NCBI RefSeq assembly: GCF_012849375.1 | Contig: NZ_CP051684.1 | Location: forward strand, 3,410,001 to 3,474,000 | DNA: 64,000 nt | Source: Duganella dendranthematis | Lineage (GTDB): Bacteria; Pseudomonadota; Gammaproteobacteria; Burkholderiales; Burkholderiaceae_D | Direction: 5' to 3' | Part shown: positions 46,001-54,400 of the stretch, piece after piece | Layout of the letters: the number at the start of each line of letters is the position of its first letter | Position numbering within the stretch: position 1 is the first letter of the stretch | Made by a program: the position numbers and the translations under genes | The notes under the pieces: model-generated | What the model was told of the DNA's origin: nothing | Database searches by the model: none | What the model saw: the letters and a program-made list of their open reading frames with translations, nothing else

Positions 46001-46060
46001 CAGCGCGGCGGCGGCGCGCGACAGGCGGGCGGGGGACGGGTGGACGTTGCTTTGTGGCAT
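43022..46060 (-). CDS. Two-component-propeller sensor diguanylate cyclase
   Basis: A 1012-residue membrane sensor. The signal peptide (about 1-30) precedes a long periplasmic double beta-propeller of Reg_prop repeats (FLWIGTQAGLTRWDG, RLWAGMSSGGLARYDP and similar). A Y_Y_Y domain (about 690-780) follows, then one membrane span (LALLALALLAGAGLV), a short coiled coil, and a GGDEF domain (about 850-1010) with an intact RLGGDEF active site. The product-inhibition site RxxD is present as READ, five residues before GGDEF. It makes cyclic-di-GMP in response to an unknown ligand. The start is the ATG at 46060; a GTG at 46066 is possible. Confidence 0.92.
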   Translation of the reverse strand: MPQSNVHPSPARLSRAAAALCLMLSLLAPAHAGNDERWTGLSHTSFKHTVHADLSSGLCFAQDRQGFLWIGTQAGLTRWDGNRHVKYVADAREDALPDSFIMSLHVDSQGRLWAGMSSGGLARYDPDHDKFIRYRASPSGLRDPRVAAMADDGQGGLWIATGSGLDHLAADGRFDRLGDSLGAATLPEGGIDTLLRDADGVLWAGTRRGLFLLRQGLPVQQVTLGGKANLPVNSLLRDSTDRLWIGSRTSGAYLLAAGAANATPVLESGAQPTLQNERVAAIVEATPDEIWFGTNGANGGIVVLDVPHHTTRRIHHRSDTPDSLADNDVLTMFRERSGIIYAANMAGISQHAPQPAAVATIRHLAPGRSGVLSVPSVMNAPDGKLWLSLISGGVELIDPYRGYSGQLAGSHGLPPGRVLTTAAGPDGETYIGTQHGLFRASADGRSVQRVALPQRRDEEEVWNLTVTGRTLWMGGLDGLWALDLPAGGGTPRLLRHEGKSLGDPRVTVILPAGDDVWVGTRTGLARLGPDVVEIMPADLGTPDRLPPGYVSSLLLDAQGRLWLSNFGTGVVILERTDADGRRRFRRIGMQQGLPDSGANKLLQDRQGMIWASTDAGLARIDPRSLTVQPLGPGEGVQVPMYWTNSGTVTTEGELVFGGLSGLTVVRPQALSGWHYKPPMVVTRILLNDREMPVGPYNAGLGGKAAPITVTTAARERGFSVEFAALDYSAPERNRYAYQLKGFDSHWVETEATSRRASYNNLPPGDYVLLLRGSNRNGDWAAPLEVPVRVLPAWHQRPEARLALLALALLAGAGLVQTRTAYLRRRQRELEAMVETRTAELRATQAQLETLAYGDPLTGLANRRLFNDELRHLVAQAERGGGAFTLLLVDLDRFKPVNDTHGHDAGDALLAAAADRLCAAVREADRPFRLGGDEFAVLLAHTGDGATLEPVCARILANLALPLSYGEATIEISASIGAAIYRDGESHEQLYKRADLALYQAKAAGRDTWRLSP

Positions 46061-46103
46061 GAGCACACTATACCTGAGCGCCAGCGGGACGCCTGTCGGA
46101 TTT

Positions 46104-46133
46104 TTGCCACTTTCCGCCGGAGATGGTTATAAT
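46104..46133 (+). promoter_or_regulatory. Predicted promoter of the thi operon
   Basis: TTGCCA at 46104-46109, an 18-base spacer and TATAAT at 46128-46133 form a strong sigma-70 promoter. The start of transcription would be near 46140, just ahead of the riboswitch. Confidence 0.8.
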
Positions 46134-46159
46134 CGTCGCGCCACCGCATTGGTGGCAAA

Positions 46160-48226
<2,067 letters not shown>

Positions 48227-48229
48227 ATC

Positions 48230-48433
48230 ATGATCGAGATTGAATTGAACGGCGCGCCGCATCGCGTGCCGCCGCAGCAGACGCTGGATCAATTGATCGA
48301 TGCGCTGGCCCTGAGCGGCCAGGCGCTGGCGCTGGCGGTCAACCGCAACGTGGTGCCGCGCCAGCAATGGGCGGCGTGGGTACTGCAAGCGCAGGACAAA
48401 GTGGATATCGTGCGCGCTATCGGTGGCGGCTAA
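48230..48433 (+). CDS. thiS: Sulfur carrier protein ThiS
   Basis: A 67-residue ubiquitin-like protein ending in the required Gly-Gly (RAIGGG). It carries sulfur as a thiocarboxylate for thiazole synthesis by ThiG. It begins 3 bases after thiC and ends directly before thiG. No thiF adenylyltransferase is in the window, so activation must come from elsewhere in the genome. Confidence 0.95.
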   Translation: MIEIELNGAPHRVPPQQTLDQLIDALALSGQALALAVNRNVVPRQQWAAWVLQAQDKVDIVRAIGGG

Positions 48434-48445
48434 ATGGAGATTGAG

Positions 48446-49225
48446 ATGAGTGATGTGTTGACGATTGCCGGTAAGGCGTATCAATCGCGGCTGCTGGTGG
48501 GCAGCGGCAAGTACAAGGATTTGCAACAGACCCGCGAGGCGACCGACGCCGCCGAGGCGGAAATTATCACGGTGGCGATCCGCCGCGTAAATATCGGCCA
48601 GGACCCGAAGGTGCCGTCGTTGCTGGATGTGCTGCCGCCGTCGCAGTACACCATCCTGCCGAATACGGCGGGCTGCTACAACGCCAGGGACGCAATCTAC
48701 ACGCTGCAAATGGCGCGCGAGCTGCTGAACGGGCATAAGCTGGTGAAGCTGGAGGTACTGGGTGACGAGAAGACCCTGTTCCCCAATATGCCTGAAACGC
48801 TGGTGGCGGCGGAGGAGCTGGTCAAAGACGGCTTCGATGTGATGGTGTATTGCAGCGACGATCCAATCCAGGCGCGCATGCTGGAGGATCTCGGCTGCGT
48901 GGCGGTGATGCCGCTGGCCTCGCTGATCGGCTCCGGCATGGGCATTCTGAATCCGTGGAATCTGTCGCTGATCATTGAGCAGGCCAAGGTGCCGGTGCTG
49001 GTGGATGCCGGCGTCGGCACGGCGTCGGATGCGGCGATTGCGATGGAGCTGGGTTGCGATGGGGTGCTGATGAACACCGCCATCGCCGGCGCGCAGGACC
49101 CGGTGCGCATGGCGCGCGCCATGAAGCTGGGCGTGCAGGCGGGCCGGGAGGCTTATCTGGCGGGGCGGATCGCGCGCAAGTTTGCGGCGTCGCCGTCATC
49201 GCCGATGGCGGGCCGACTGGCATGA
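48446..49225 (+). CDS. thiG: Thiazole synthase ThiG
   Basis: A 259-residue TIM-barrel protein. I choose the ATG at 48446 because GGAGA (48436-48440) stands 5 bases upstream; the ATG at 48434, adjoining thiS, would add four residues. Family motifs are [20 protein letters not shown], the Schiff-base Lys in VKLEVLGD, and [18 protein letters not shown]. It makes the thiazole phosphate carboxylate from DXP, ThiS-thiocarboxylate and a glycine imine. The stop overlaps thiD (ATGA). Confidence 0.96.
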   Translation: MSDVLTIAGKAYQSRLLVGSGKYKDLQQTREATDAAEAEIITVAIRRVNIGQDPKVPSLLDVLPPSQYTILPNTAGCYNARDAIYTLQMARELLNGHKLVKLEVLGDEKTLFPNMPETLVAAEELVKDGFDVMVYCSDDPIQARMLEDLGCVAVMPLASLIGSGMGILNPWNLSLIIEQAKVPVLVDAGVGTASDAAIAMELGCDGVLMNTAIAGAQDPVRMARAMKLGVQAGREAYLAGRIARKFAASPSSPMAGRLA

Positions 49226-50103
49226 GTGGCATGAGTGGCGTCGATGCGCGTCCCTGTGTGCTGGTGTTTGCCGGGCTCGATCCGTCCGGCGGCGCCGGAT
49301 TGACGGCGGACGCGCAGGCGATGGCAGGGCAGGGTGTGCATGGGCTCACGGTCTGCACGGCGCTCACCGTGCAGGACAACGACCGTGTGTACCACGTGCA
49401 GCCGGTGGCGGCGGAGCTGGTGTTACGGCAGGCGCAGGCCCTGGCCGGCAAGATGGCGATCAGCGCGATCAAGATCGGCATCACCGGTAGCGCCGCCAAC
49501 GCGCAGGCGATTGCGGAGTTCATCGTGTGGCTGCGCGCGCGTGGCGATACGATGCCGCGCCCGGAACTGCCGGTGGTGGTGGACCCGGTGCTGGCCAGCG
49601 GTCATGGCGACCTGCTGTCGCGTGACGACGCGGTGCAGGCGCTGGCGCCACTGCTGCCACTGACCACCGTGCTGACGCCCAACGCCCCGGAAGCGCAAGC
49701 CCTCAGCGACGCCAACCAGCCCGACGCGCAAGCGCAAGCCCTGCGCGCGCGCGGCTGCCGCCACATTTTGATCACCGGGGGCCATGGCGATGGCGATGAG
49801 GTCATCAACCGCTGGTACGGCCCCGGCGCGGCCGATGCGTCCAGCCGTCTGGGCGACGACTCCGCCGGCGGGCCGACGGCGCTGGCGCCCGGCCACGCCG
49901 GCACGCAGCATCGCACATGGCGCTGGCCGCGCATTGACGGCGCCTTTCACGGCAGCGGCTGCACGTTGGCGTCCGCCATCGCCGGGCAGCTCGCGCTGGG
50001 CCTGCCCACCGCCGTGGCGCTGGAACATGCCCAGCATTATGTCTACCACGCGCTGCGCGATGCCTACGCCATCGCCCCCGGTCAGCGCATCCCCTTACGA
50101 TAA
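49222..50103 (+). CDS. thiD: Hydroxymethylpyrimidine/phosphomethylpyrimidine kinase
   Basis: A 293-residue ribokinase-fold protein, started at the ATG at 49222 that overlaps thiG by 4 bases. It has the ThiD N-terminal motif [26 protein letters not shown] and the C-terminal anion hole [14 protein letters not shown]. An insertion of about 25 residues ([20 protein letters not shown] and around, about 205-235) makes it slightly longer than usual. It phosphorylates HMP and HMP-P. Confidence 0.95.
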   Translation: MSGMSGVDARPCVLVFAGLDPSGGAGLTADAQAMAGQGVHGLTVCTALTVQDNDRVYHVQPVAAELVLRQAQALAGKMAISAIKIGITGSAANAQAIAEFIVWLRARGDTMPRPELPVVVDPVLASGHGDLLSRDDAVQALAPLLPLTTVLTPNAPEAQALSDANQPDAQAQALRARGCRHILITGGHGDGDEVINRWYGPGAADASSRLGDDSAGGPTALAPGHAGTQHRTWRWPRIDGAFHGSGCTLASAIAGQLALGLPTAVALEHAQHYVYHALRDAYAIAPGQRIPLR

Positions 50104-50116
50104 TCAGGAAATCACC

Positions 50117-50734
50117 ATGCAAGGACTCTACCTCGTCACCCCCAACTGGGACGACACCGACCGCCTGCTGCAATTGACCGAACAGGCGCTGCAAGCCGCC
50201 CCTATCGCGCTGCTGCAATACCGGCACAAGGAAGCCGGCCCCGACCAGCGCGCCGAACAGGCCGCCGCATTGCTGGCGCTGTGCCGCCGCCACAACGTGC
50301 CCTTCATCGTCAACGACTTCGTGGAATTATGCGAACAGCTGGATGCCGACGGCGTCCACCTCGGCGGCACCGATGCCGAAGTCGCCGCGATCCGCAACCG
50401 CCTGGGCCAGCAAAAAATCATCGGCGCTTCCTGCTACGGCGACATGCCGCGCGCGCTGCACGCGCAGGACGCCGGCGCCAGCTACGTCGCCTTTGGCGGC
50501 TTTTACCCGTCGCGGGTCAAGCAATACGCGGTCACCACCCAGCCGGCCATCCTCGACCAGGCCCGCGAACTGATCCGCGTACCGACCGTGGTCATCGGCG
50601 GCATGACCCCGCAAAACGCCGCTCCGCTGGTGGCCCGTGGCGCCAATATGGTGGCCGCCATCAGCAGCGTCTATCAAGCTGAAAGTGTGGCGCAGGCAGT
50701 CGGCCAGTTTCATACGCTTTTCGTCCAGCAATAA
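50117..50734 (+). CDS. thiE: Thiamine-phosphate synthase
   Basis: A 205-residue TIM-barrel enzyme starting at the ATG at 50117, 13 bases after thiD. It joins HMP-PP and thiazole phosphate. Visible motifs are LLQYRHKEAG (pyrophosphate/Arg-Lys region), VNDFVELC, DGVHLGGTD, GASCYGD and VVIGGMTPQNA. It is the last gene of the operon. Confidence 0.95.
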   Translation: MQGLYLVTPNWDDTDRLLQLTEQALQAAPIALLQYRHKEAGPDQRAEQAAALLALCRRHNVPFIVNDFVELCEQLDADGVHLGGTDAEVAAIRNRLGQQKIIGASCYGDMPRALHAQDAGASYVAFGGFYPSRVKQYAVTTQPAILDQARELIRVPTVVIGGMTPQNAAPLVARGANMVAAISSVYQAESVAQAVGQFHTLFVQQ

Positions 50735-50739
50735 AACGC

Positions 50740-50770
50740 TTGGAGTGCGGACGGTTTTCCGCTTTATAAT
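50740..50770 (+). promoter_or_regulatory. Predicted promoter of the REC-ANTAR gene
   Basis: TTGGAG at 50740-50745 and TATAAT at 50765-50770, with a 19-base spacer. The in-frame ATG at 50769 lies inside the -10 box, so if this promoter is used translation must begin at the next ATG (50805). Confidence 0.5.
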
Positions 50771-50804
50771 GGAATCGTCACAATTGCCTGAGGTAGCCGC
50801 CCCT

Positions 50805-51437
50805 ATGCCTTTAACTTCCGCCAATCCTAAGCGTCTGATCCTCATTGTCGACGACGATCCTCTGCTGCTCGACTTCCTTGGCGAAGTCCTGGGCCACGCC
50901 GGTTATGACGTCGCCAAAGCCTCTTCTGCGGAACAAGCCCTGCAAGCCATCGCCCAGCGCGAGCCCGACCTGGCGCTGCTGGACATCCATATGCCCGGTA
51001 TGAATGGCCTGGAACTGGCCAAACAGCTGCACGCCACCAGTTCGGTGCCGTTCATGTTCCTGTCCGGACGCGGCGATGCCGACGCCGGCAAGCAGGCCGC
51101 CTCGTATGGCGCGGTCGGCTTCCTGGTCAAGCCGGTTGATGAAAAGCAGCTGATGCCGGCGTTTGCCGCGGGTCTGGCGCGCGCCGACGAGATCCGTCAG
51201 CTGCGCCGTACCGAGCTCAACCTGAATGCGGCGCTGGCCGCCGGCCGCGAAACCAGCCTGGCGGTGGGCCTGCTGATGTGCAAATTCCAGACCGACCGCA
51301 ACACCGCCTTTGAGGTGCTGCGCGACCACGCCCGCTCCAACCGGCGCAAGGTCAACGAGGTGGCGGACCAGCTGCTGGCGGCCGAAGAGACCCTCAACAG
51401 CTTGCATGCTGCATTCAACAGCCGTCTCAAAAAGTAG
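50805..51437 (+). CDS. Response regulator with ANTAR RNA-binding output domain
   Basis: A 210-residue protein when started at the ATG at 50805 (an ATG at 50769 overlaps a -10 box). The receiver domain spans about 10-125: acidic pair in IVDDDP, phosphate-accepting Asp in LALLDIHMPG, Lys in LVKPVD. The C-terminal ANTAR domain (about 145-205, AVGLLMCKFQTDRNTAFEVL and VNEVADQLL) binds paired RNA hairpins to prevent termination, as in AmiR/NasT. No histidine kinase is adjacent. Its RNA target is unknown. Confidence 0.9.
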   Translation: MPLTSANPKRLILIVDDDPLLLDFLGEVLGHAGYDVAKASSAEQALQAIAQREPDLALLDIHMPGMNGLELAKQLHATSSVPFMFLSGRGDADAGKQAASYGAVGFLVKPVDEKQLMPAFAAGLARADEIRQLRRTELNLNAALAAGRETSLAVGLLMCKFQTDRNTAFEVLRDHARSNRRKVNEVADQLLAAEETLNSLHAAFNSRLKK

Positions 51438-51640
51438 ACGCTCAGGGTAATTTTTCTTGCCCTGCGGTACTTTTGTTATACACTATGGTCTGAGCGGCGG
51501 ATAACCCATCCGCCCGCCTCAGCAGCGGCAGGGCCCTATTCGCGCCCGTCGTTTCACTGGTCGCCTCATCCTGCGCCACATCTGATTTCTTCGGCCCAAC
51601 TCCGCCGAGCTTGCATTTAGCTTACCAAGCGGAGACAGCC

Positions 51641-52093
51641 ATGACCAACGATCACCCTACAAGTACCTATCGTCCGTTTACCGAAGAGACGGGCGGCGCC
51701 ATCGGTTTTTCCATCTTTGCCGCCGCACCGCGCGTGCTGCATGTCGACAGCGACCACGACGCCGCGCTGGTGCTGACCGCGCTGCTGGTGCCTGAAACCC
51801 AGGTCACCCATGTGCCGACGCTGGCCGCCGCGCTGACGCTGCTGCACAGCGAAAAGTTCGCGCTGGTGGTGCTCGACCCGGACCTGCCGGACGGCGACGG
51901 CGTCGACCTGCTGGCCGAGGTGCGTGTGCACCAGCCCGACACGCGGGTACTGATGTACTCGGCGCGCCATCCGGAACACCACAACGCCGGCAGCGCCTTC
52001 CTGCCCAAGCCGTGGACCTCGCCGCGCCAGCTGTGGCGCACCGTGTCCGACCTGCTGGGCATCGGCCCTGCGATGCCGGTTGAACCCCAATAA
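51641..52093 (+). CDS. Stand-alone receiver-domain protein
   Basis: A 150-residue protein starting at the ATG at 51641 after GGAGAC. A 35-residue N-terminal tail leads to a receiver domain with the acidic pair (HVDSDHD), phosphate-accepting Asp (VLDPDLPDGDG) and Lys (FLPKPW). There is no output domain. It lies 203 bases after the REC-ANTAR gene. The leader between contains a weak promoter (TTGCCC 51457-51462, TACACT 51479-51484) and an imperfect hairpin at about 51491-51521. It may act by protein contact, as CheY-like or Spo0F-like proteins do. Confidence 0.8.
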   Translation: MTNDHPTSTYRPFTEETGGAIGFSIFAAAPRVLHVDSDHDAALVLTALLVPETQVTHVPTLAAALTLLHSEKFALVVLDPDLPDGDGVDLLAEVRVHQPDTRVLMYSARHPEHHNAGSAFLPKPWTSPRQLWRTVSDLLGIGPAMPVEPQ

Positions 52094-52192
52094 TCGCGTT
52101 ATTGATAATAAATACAGGATGACGTCGTCCTGACCTTGTTGCGTGACTGGCTGAGATGATAGTCTGCCGGTTCACTCAATCAGGATACCCAG

Positions 52193-53125
52193 ATGACGTC
52201 ACCTATCAAACTCGCCATCGTCGGCGTCGGCAAGATCGTTTACGACCAGCACTTGCCAGCCATCACCGGACAAGCTGCCGACTACGCGCTGGTCGCGACG
52301 GCCAGCCGCAACAATACCATCGACAACGTACCAAGCTTCCCGACCATCGAAGCCATGCTGGCGGCCGATCCATCGATCGAGGCCGTGTCGCTGTGCATGC
52401 CGCCGCAATACCGCTACGCCGCCGCGCGCACCGCGCTGGCCGCCGGCAAGCACGTGTTCCTGGAAAAACCGCCGGGCGCCACGCTGTCGGAAGTGGCCGA
52501 CCTGGAAGCGTTCGCCGCCGCGCAGGGCGTCAGCCTGTTCGCCAGCTGGCACTCGCGCTATGCACCGGGCGTGCAGCCGGCCAAGACCTATCTGGCCGGG
52601 GAAAAGCCGACCGCGATGCACGTCATCTGGAAAGAAGACGTGCGCCAGTGGCACCCGAACCAGGACTGGATCTGGCAAGCGGGCGGCCTGGGCGTGTTCG
52701 ATCCGGGCATCAACGCGCTGTCGATCGTCACCGAAATCCTGCCGTCGGCCGTGTTCCTGACCAAGGCCGCCCTGGAATTCCCGGAAAACCGCGACGCGCC
52801 GATCGGCGCCGACCTGCACTTCCAGGATGCCGACGGCGTCAAGGTGCACGCAGAGTTCGACTGGCGCCAGACCGGCAAGCAAAGCTGGGACATCATCGTC
52901 ACCACGGCAAAAGGAGAAGTGCGCCTTGCCGACGGCGGCTCGCGCCTGTGGATCAACGGCGAAGAGCAGACGCTGGCCAAGGAAGCCGAATATCCGTCGC
53001 TGTACCAGCGCTTCGCTGAACTCATCCGCGCCGGCAAGTCCGACGTGGACGTGGCGCCGCTGCGTCACGTGGCCGACGCGTTCATGCTGGGCCAGCGTAA
53101 AGTGGTGGACGCTTTCCACGACTGA
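52193..53125 (+). CDS. Gfo/Idh/MocA dehydrogenase, L-arabinose/D-galactose 1-dehydrogenase type
   Basis: A 310-residue Rossmann-fold oxidoreductase. The cofactor motif is GVGKIVYDQHLPAI. The catalytic set known in Azospirillum L-arabinose 1-dehydrogenase is visible: Lys in EKPPGATL, and Asp and Asn in VFDPGINALSIVTEILP. Shared blocks with that enzyme (WKEDVRQWHPNQDWIW, SDVDVAPLRHVADAF) are long, so sugar 1-dehydrogenase activity on L-arabinose, D-galactose or D-fucose is likely. No other sugar-pathway genes are adjacent. Confidence 0.85.
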   Translation: MTSPIKLAIVGVGKIVYDQHLPAITGQAADYALVATASRNNTIDNVPSFPTIEAMLAADPSIEAVSLCMPPQYRYAAARTALAAGKHVFLEKPPGATLSEVADLEAFAAAQGVSLFASWHSRYAPGVQPAKTYLAGEKPTAMHVIWKEDVRQWHPNQDWIWQAGGLGVFDPGINALSIVTEILPSAVFLTKAALEFPENRDAPIGADLHFQDADGVKVHAEFDWRQTGKQSWDIIVTTAKGEVRLADGGSRLWINGEEQTLAKEAEYPSLYQRFAELIRAGKSDVDVAPLRHVADAFMLGQRKVVDAFHD

Positions 53126-53132
53126 TTTGTTA

Positions 53133-53165
53133 TCATGATGTTCCAACGCGAAAGGAACATCATGA
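53133..53165 (+). repeat. Perfect inverted repeat covering the frmA start codon
   Basis: TCATGATGTTCC (53133-53144) and its exact complement (53154-53165) flank 9 bases. The second arm contains the frmA ATG (53162-53164) and much of its ribosome site (AAGGA at 53152-53156). As RNA this would be a 12-base-pair hairpin closing the start; as DNA it could be an operator. Confidence 0.85.
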
Positions 53166-54268
53166 AAACCAAAGCAGCCGTTGCCTGGCAAGCGGGCAAG
53201 CCCCTGACGATTGAAGAAGTCGAACTGGGCGGCCCGCGCGAAGGCGAAGTGCTGGTGGAAATCAAGGCCACCGGCATCTGCCACACCGATTACTACACCC
53301 TGTCCGGCGCCGATCCGGAAGGGATTTTTCCCGCCATCCTGGGCCATGAAGGCGCCGGCATTGTGGTGGACGTCGGTCCGGGCGTCAAATCGCTGAAAAA
53401 AGATGACCACGTCATTCCGCTGTACACGCCGGAATGCCGCCAGTGCAAATTCTGCCTGTCGCAAAAGACCAACCTGTGCCAGTCGATCCGCTCCACGCAA
53501 GGCCGCGGCCTGATGCCGGACGCCACCAGCCGCTTCTCCATCGACGGCAAGCCGATCTATCACTACATGGGCACGTCGACCTTCTCCAACTACATCGTGG
53601 TGCCGGAAATCGCGCTGGCCAAGATCCGCGAAGACGCGCCGTTCGATAAAGTCTGCTACATCGGTTGCGGCGTCACCACCGGCGTCGGCGCCGTGCTGTT
53701 CACCGCCAAGGTGGAAGCGGGCGCGAATGTGGTGGTGTTCGGTCTCGGCGGCATCGGCCTGAACGTGATCCAGGCCGCCAAGATGGTTGGCGCGGACAAA
53801 ATCATCGGCGTCGATATCAATCCGGCGCGCCAGGAAATGGCGCGCAAGTTCGGCATGACCCACTTCATCAACCCGAACGAAGTGGAAAACGTGGTCGACC
53901 ACATCATTCAGCTCACCGACGGCGGCGCCGACTACAGCTTTGAGTGCGTCGGCAATACGACCTTGATGCGCCAGGCGCTGGAGTGCTGCCACAAAGGTTG
54001 GGGCAAGTCGATCATCATCGGCGTGGCGGCGGCCGGCCAGGAAATCTCTACCCGTCCGTTCCAGCTGGTGACCGGCCGTGAGTGGAAGGGCTCGGCCTTC
54101 GGCGGCGCCCGTGGCCGCACCGATGTGCCGAAGATCGTCGACTGGTATATGGAAGGCAAACTCAATATCGACGACCTGATCACCCATCGCCTGAAGCTGG
54201 AAGACATCAACCAGGGCTTCGACCTGATGAAGAGCGGCGAGTCGATCCGCTCGGTGGTGCTCTACTAA
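53162..54268 (+). CDS. frmA: S-(hydroxymethyl)glutathione dehydrogenase / class III alcohol dehydrogenase
   Basis: A 368-residue zinc enzyme that oxidises the glutathione adduct of formaldehyde. Catalytic zinc ligands lie in GICHTDYY and GHEGAG; the structural zinc Cys set is PECRQCKFCLSQKTNLC. The cofactor motif is VFGLGGIGLNVIQAAK, and TFSNYIVV and GGARGRTDVPKIVDWYM are typical of class III. The start is the ATG at 53162 (MKTKAAVAWQAGKPL), 36 bases after the dehydrogenase upstream. No frmR repressor or frmB hydrolase gene is adjacent. Confidence 0.96.
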   Translation: MKTKAAVAWQAGKPLTIEEVELGGPREGEVLVEIKATGICHTDYYTLSGADPEGIFPAILGHEGAGIVVDVGPGVKSLKKDDHVIPLYTPECRQCKFCLSQKTNLCQSIRSTQGRGLMPDATSRFSIDGKPIYHYMGTSTFSNYIVVPEIALAKIREDAPFDKVCYIGCGVTTGVGAVLFTAKVEAGANVVVFGLGGIGLNVIQAAKMVGADKIIGVDINPARQEMARKFGMTHFINPNEVENVVDHIIQLTDGGADYSFECVGNTTLMRQALECCHKGWGKSIIIGVAAAGQEISTRPFQLVTGREWKGSAFGGARGRTDVPKIVDWYMEGKLNIDDLITHRLKLEDINQGFDLMKSGESIRSVVLY

Positions 54269-54279
54269 AAGCTGTGCCC

Positions 54280-54341
54280 CGATGGATGTAGAAAAAAAGT
54301 TCTAGACTTCGCAATCTAGATAATTTATTCTACATCCATCG
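54280..54341 (+). promoter_or_regulatory. Nested dyad upstream of the M56 peptidase gene, probable operator
   Basis: Outer perfect 14-base arms (CGATGGATGTAGAA at 54280-54293, complement at 54328-54341) enclose two TCTAGA sites (54301-54306, 54315-54320). The hexamers TGTAGA, TCTAGA, TCTAGA and TCTACA are thus spread over 50 bases. BlaI/MecI-type repressors of M56 genes bind TACA/TGTA dyads, so an operator is plausible. It could also form a long imperfect hairpin. No BlaI gene is adjacent. Confidence 0.5.
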
Positions 54342-54355
54342 ACTCGGAGGGCGGC

Positions 54356-54400
54356 ATGGATCTCAATCTCAATTTCTCGGCGGGCAGCGGCGATGAATAG
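54356..54400 (+). CDS. Putative 14-residue leader peptide before the M56 gene
   Basis: GGAGG (54346-54350) stands 5 bases before an ATG that opens a 14-codon frame (MDLNLNFSAGSGDE) ending with TAG at 54398-54400. The stop overlaps the start of the M56 gene (ATG at 54393), so reading the leader would carry ribosomes to it. The M56 gene has no good ribosome site of its own. It may be a coupling leader or the trace of a lost upstream gene. Confidence 0.4.
   Translation: MDLNLNFSAGSGDE

Noticed and set aside
50769..50804. Earlier start for the REC-ANTAR protein
   Set aside because: This ATG is part of the predicted -10 box TATAAT, so it should not be in the transcript; confidence is moderate.
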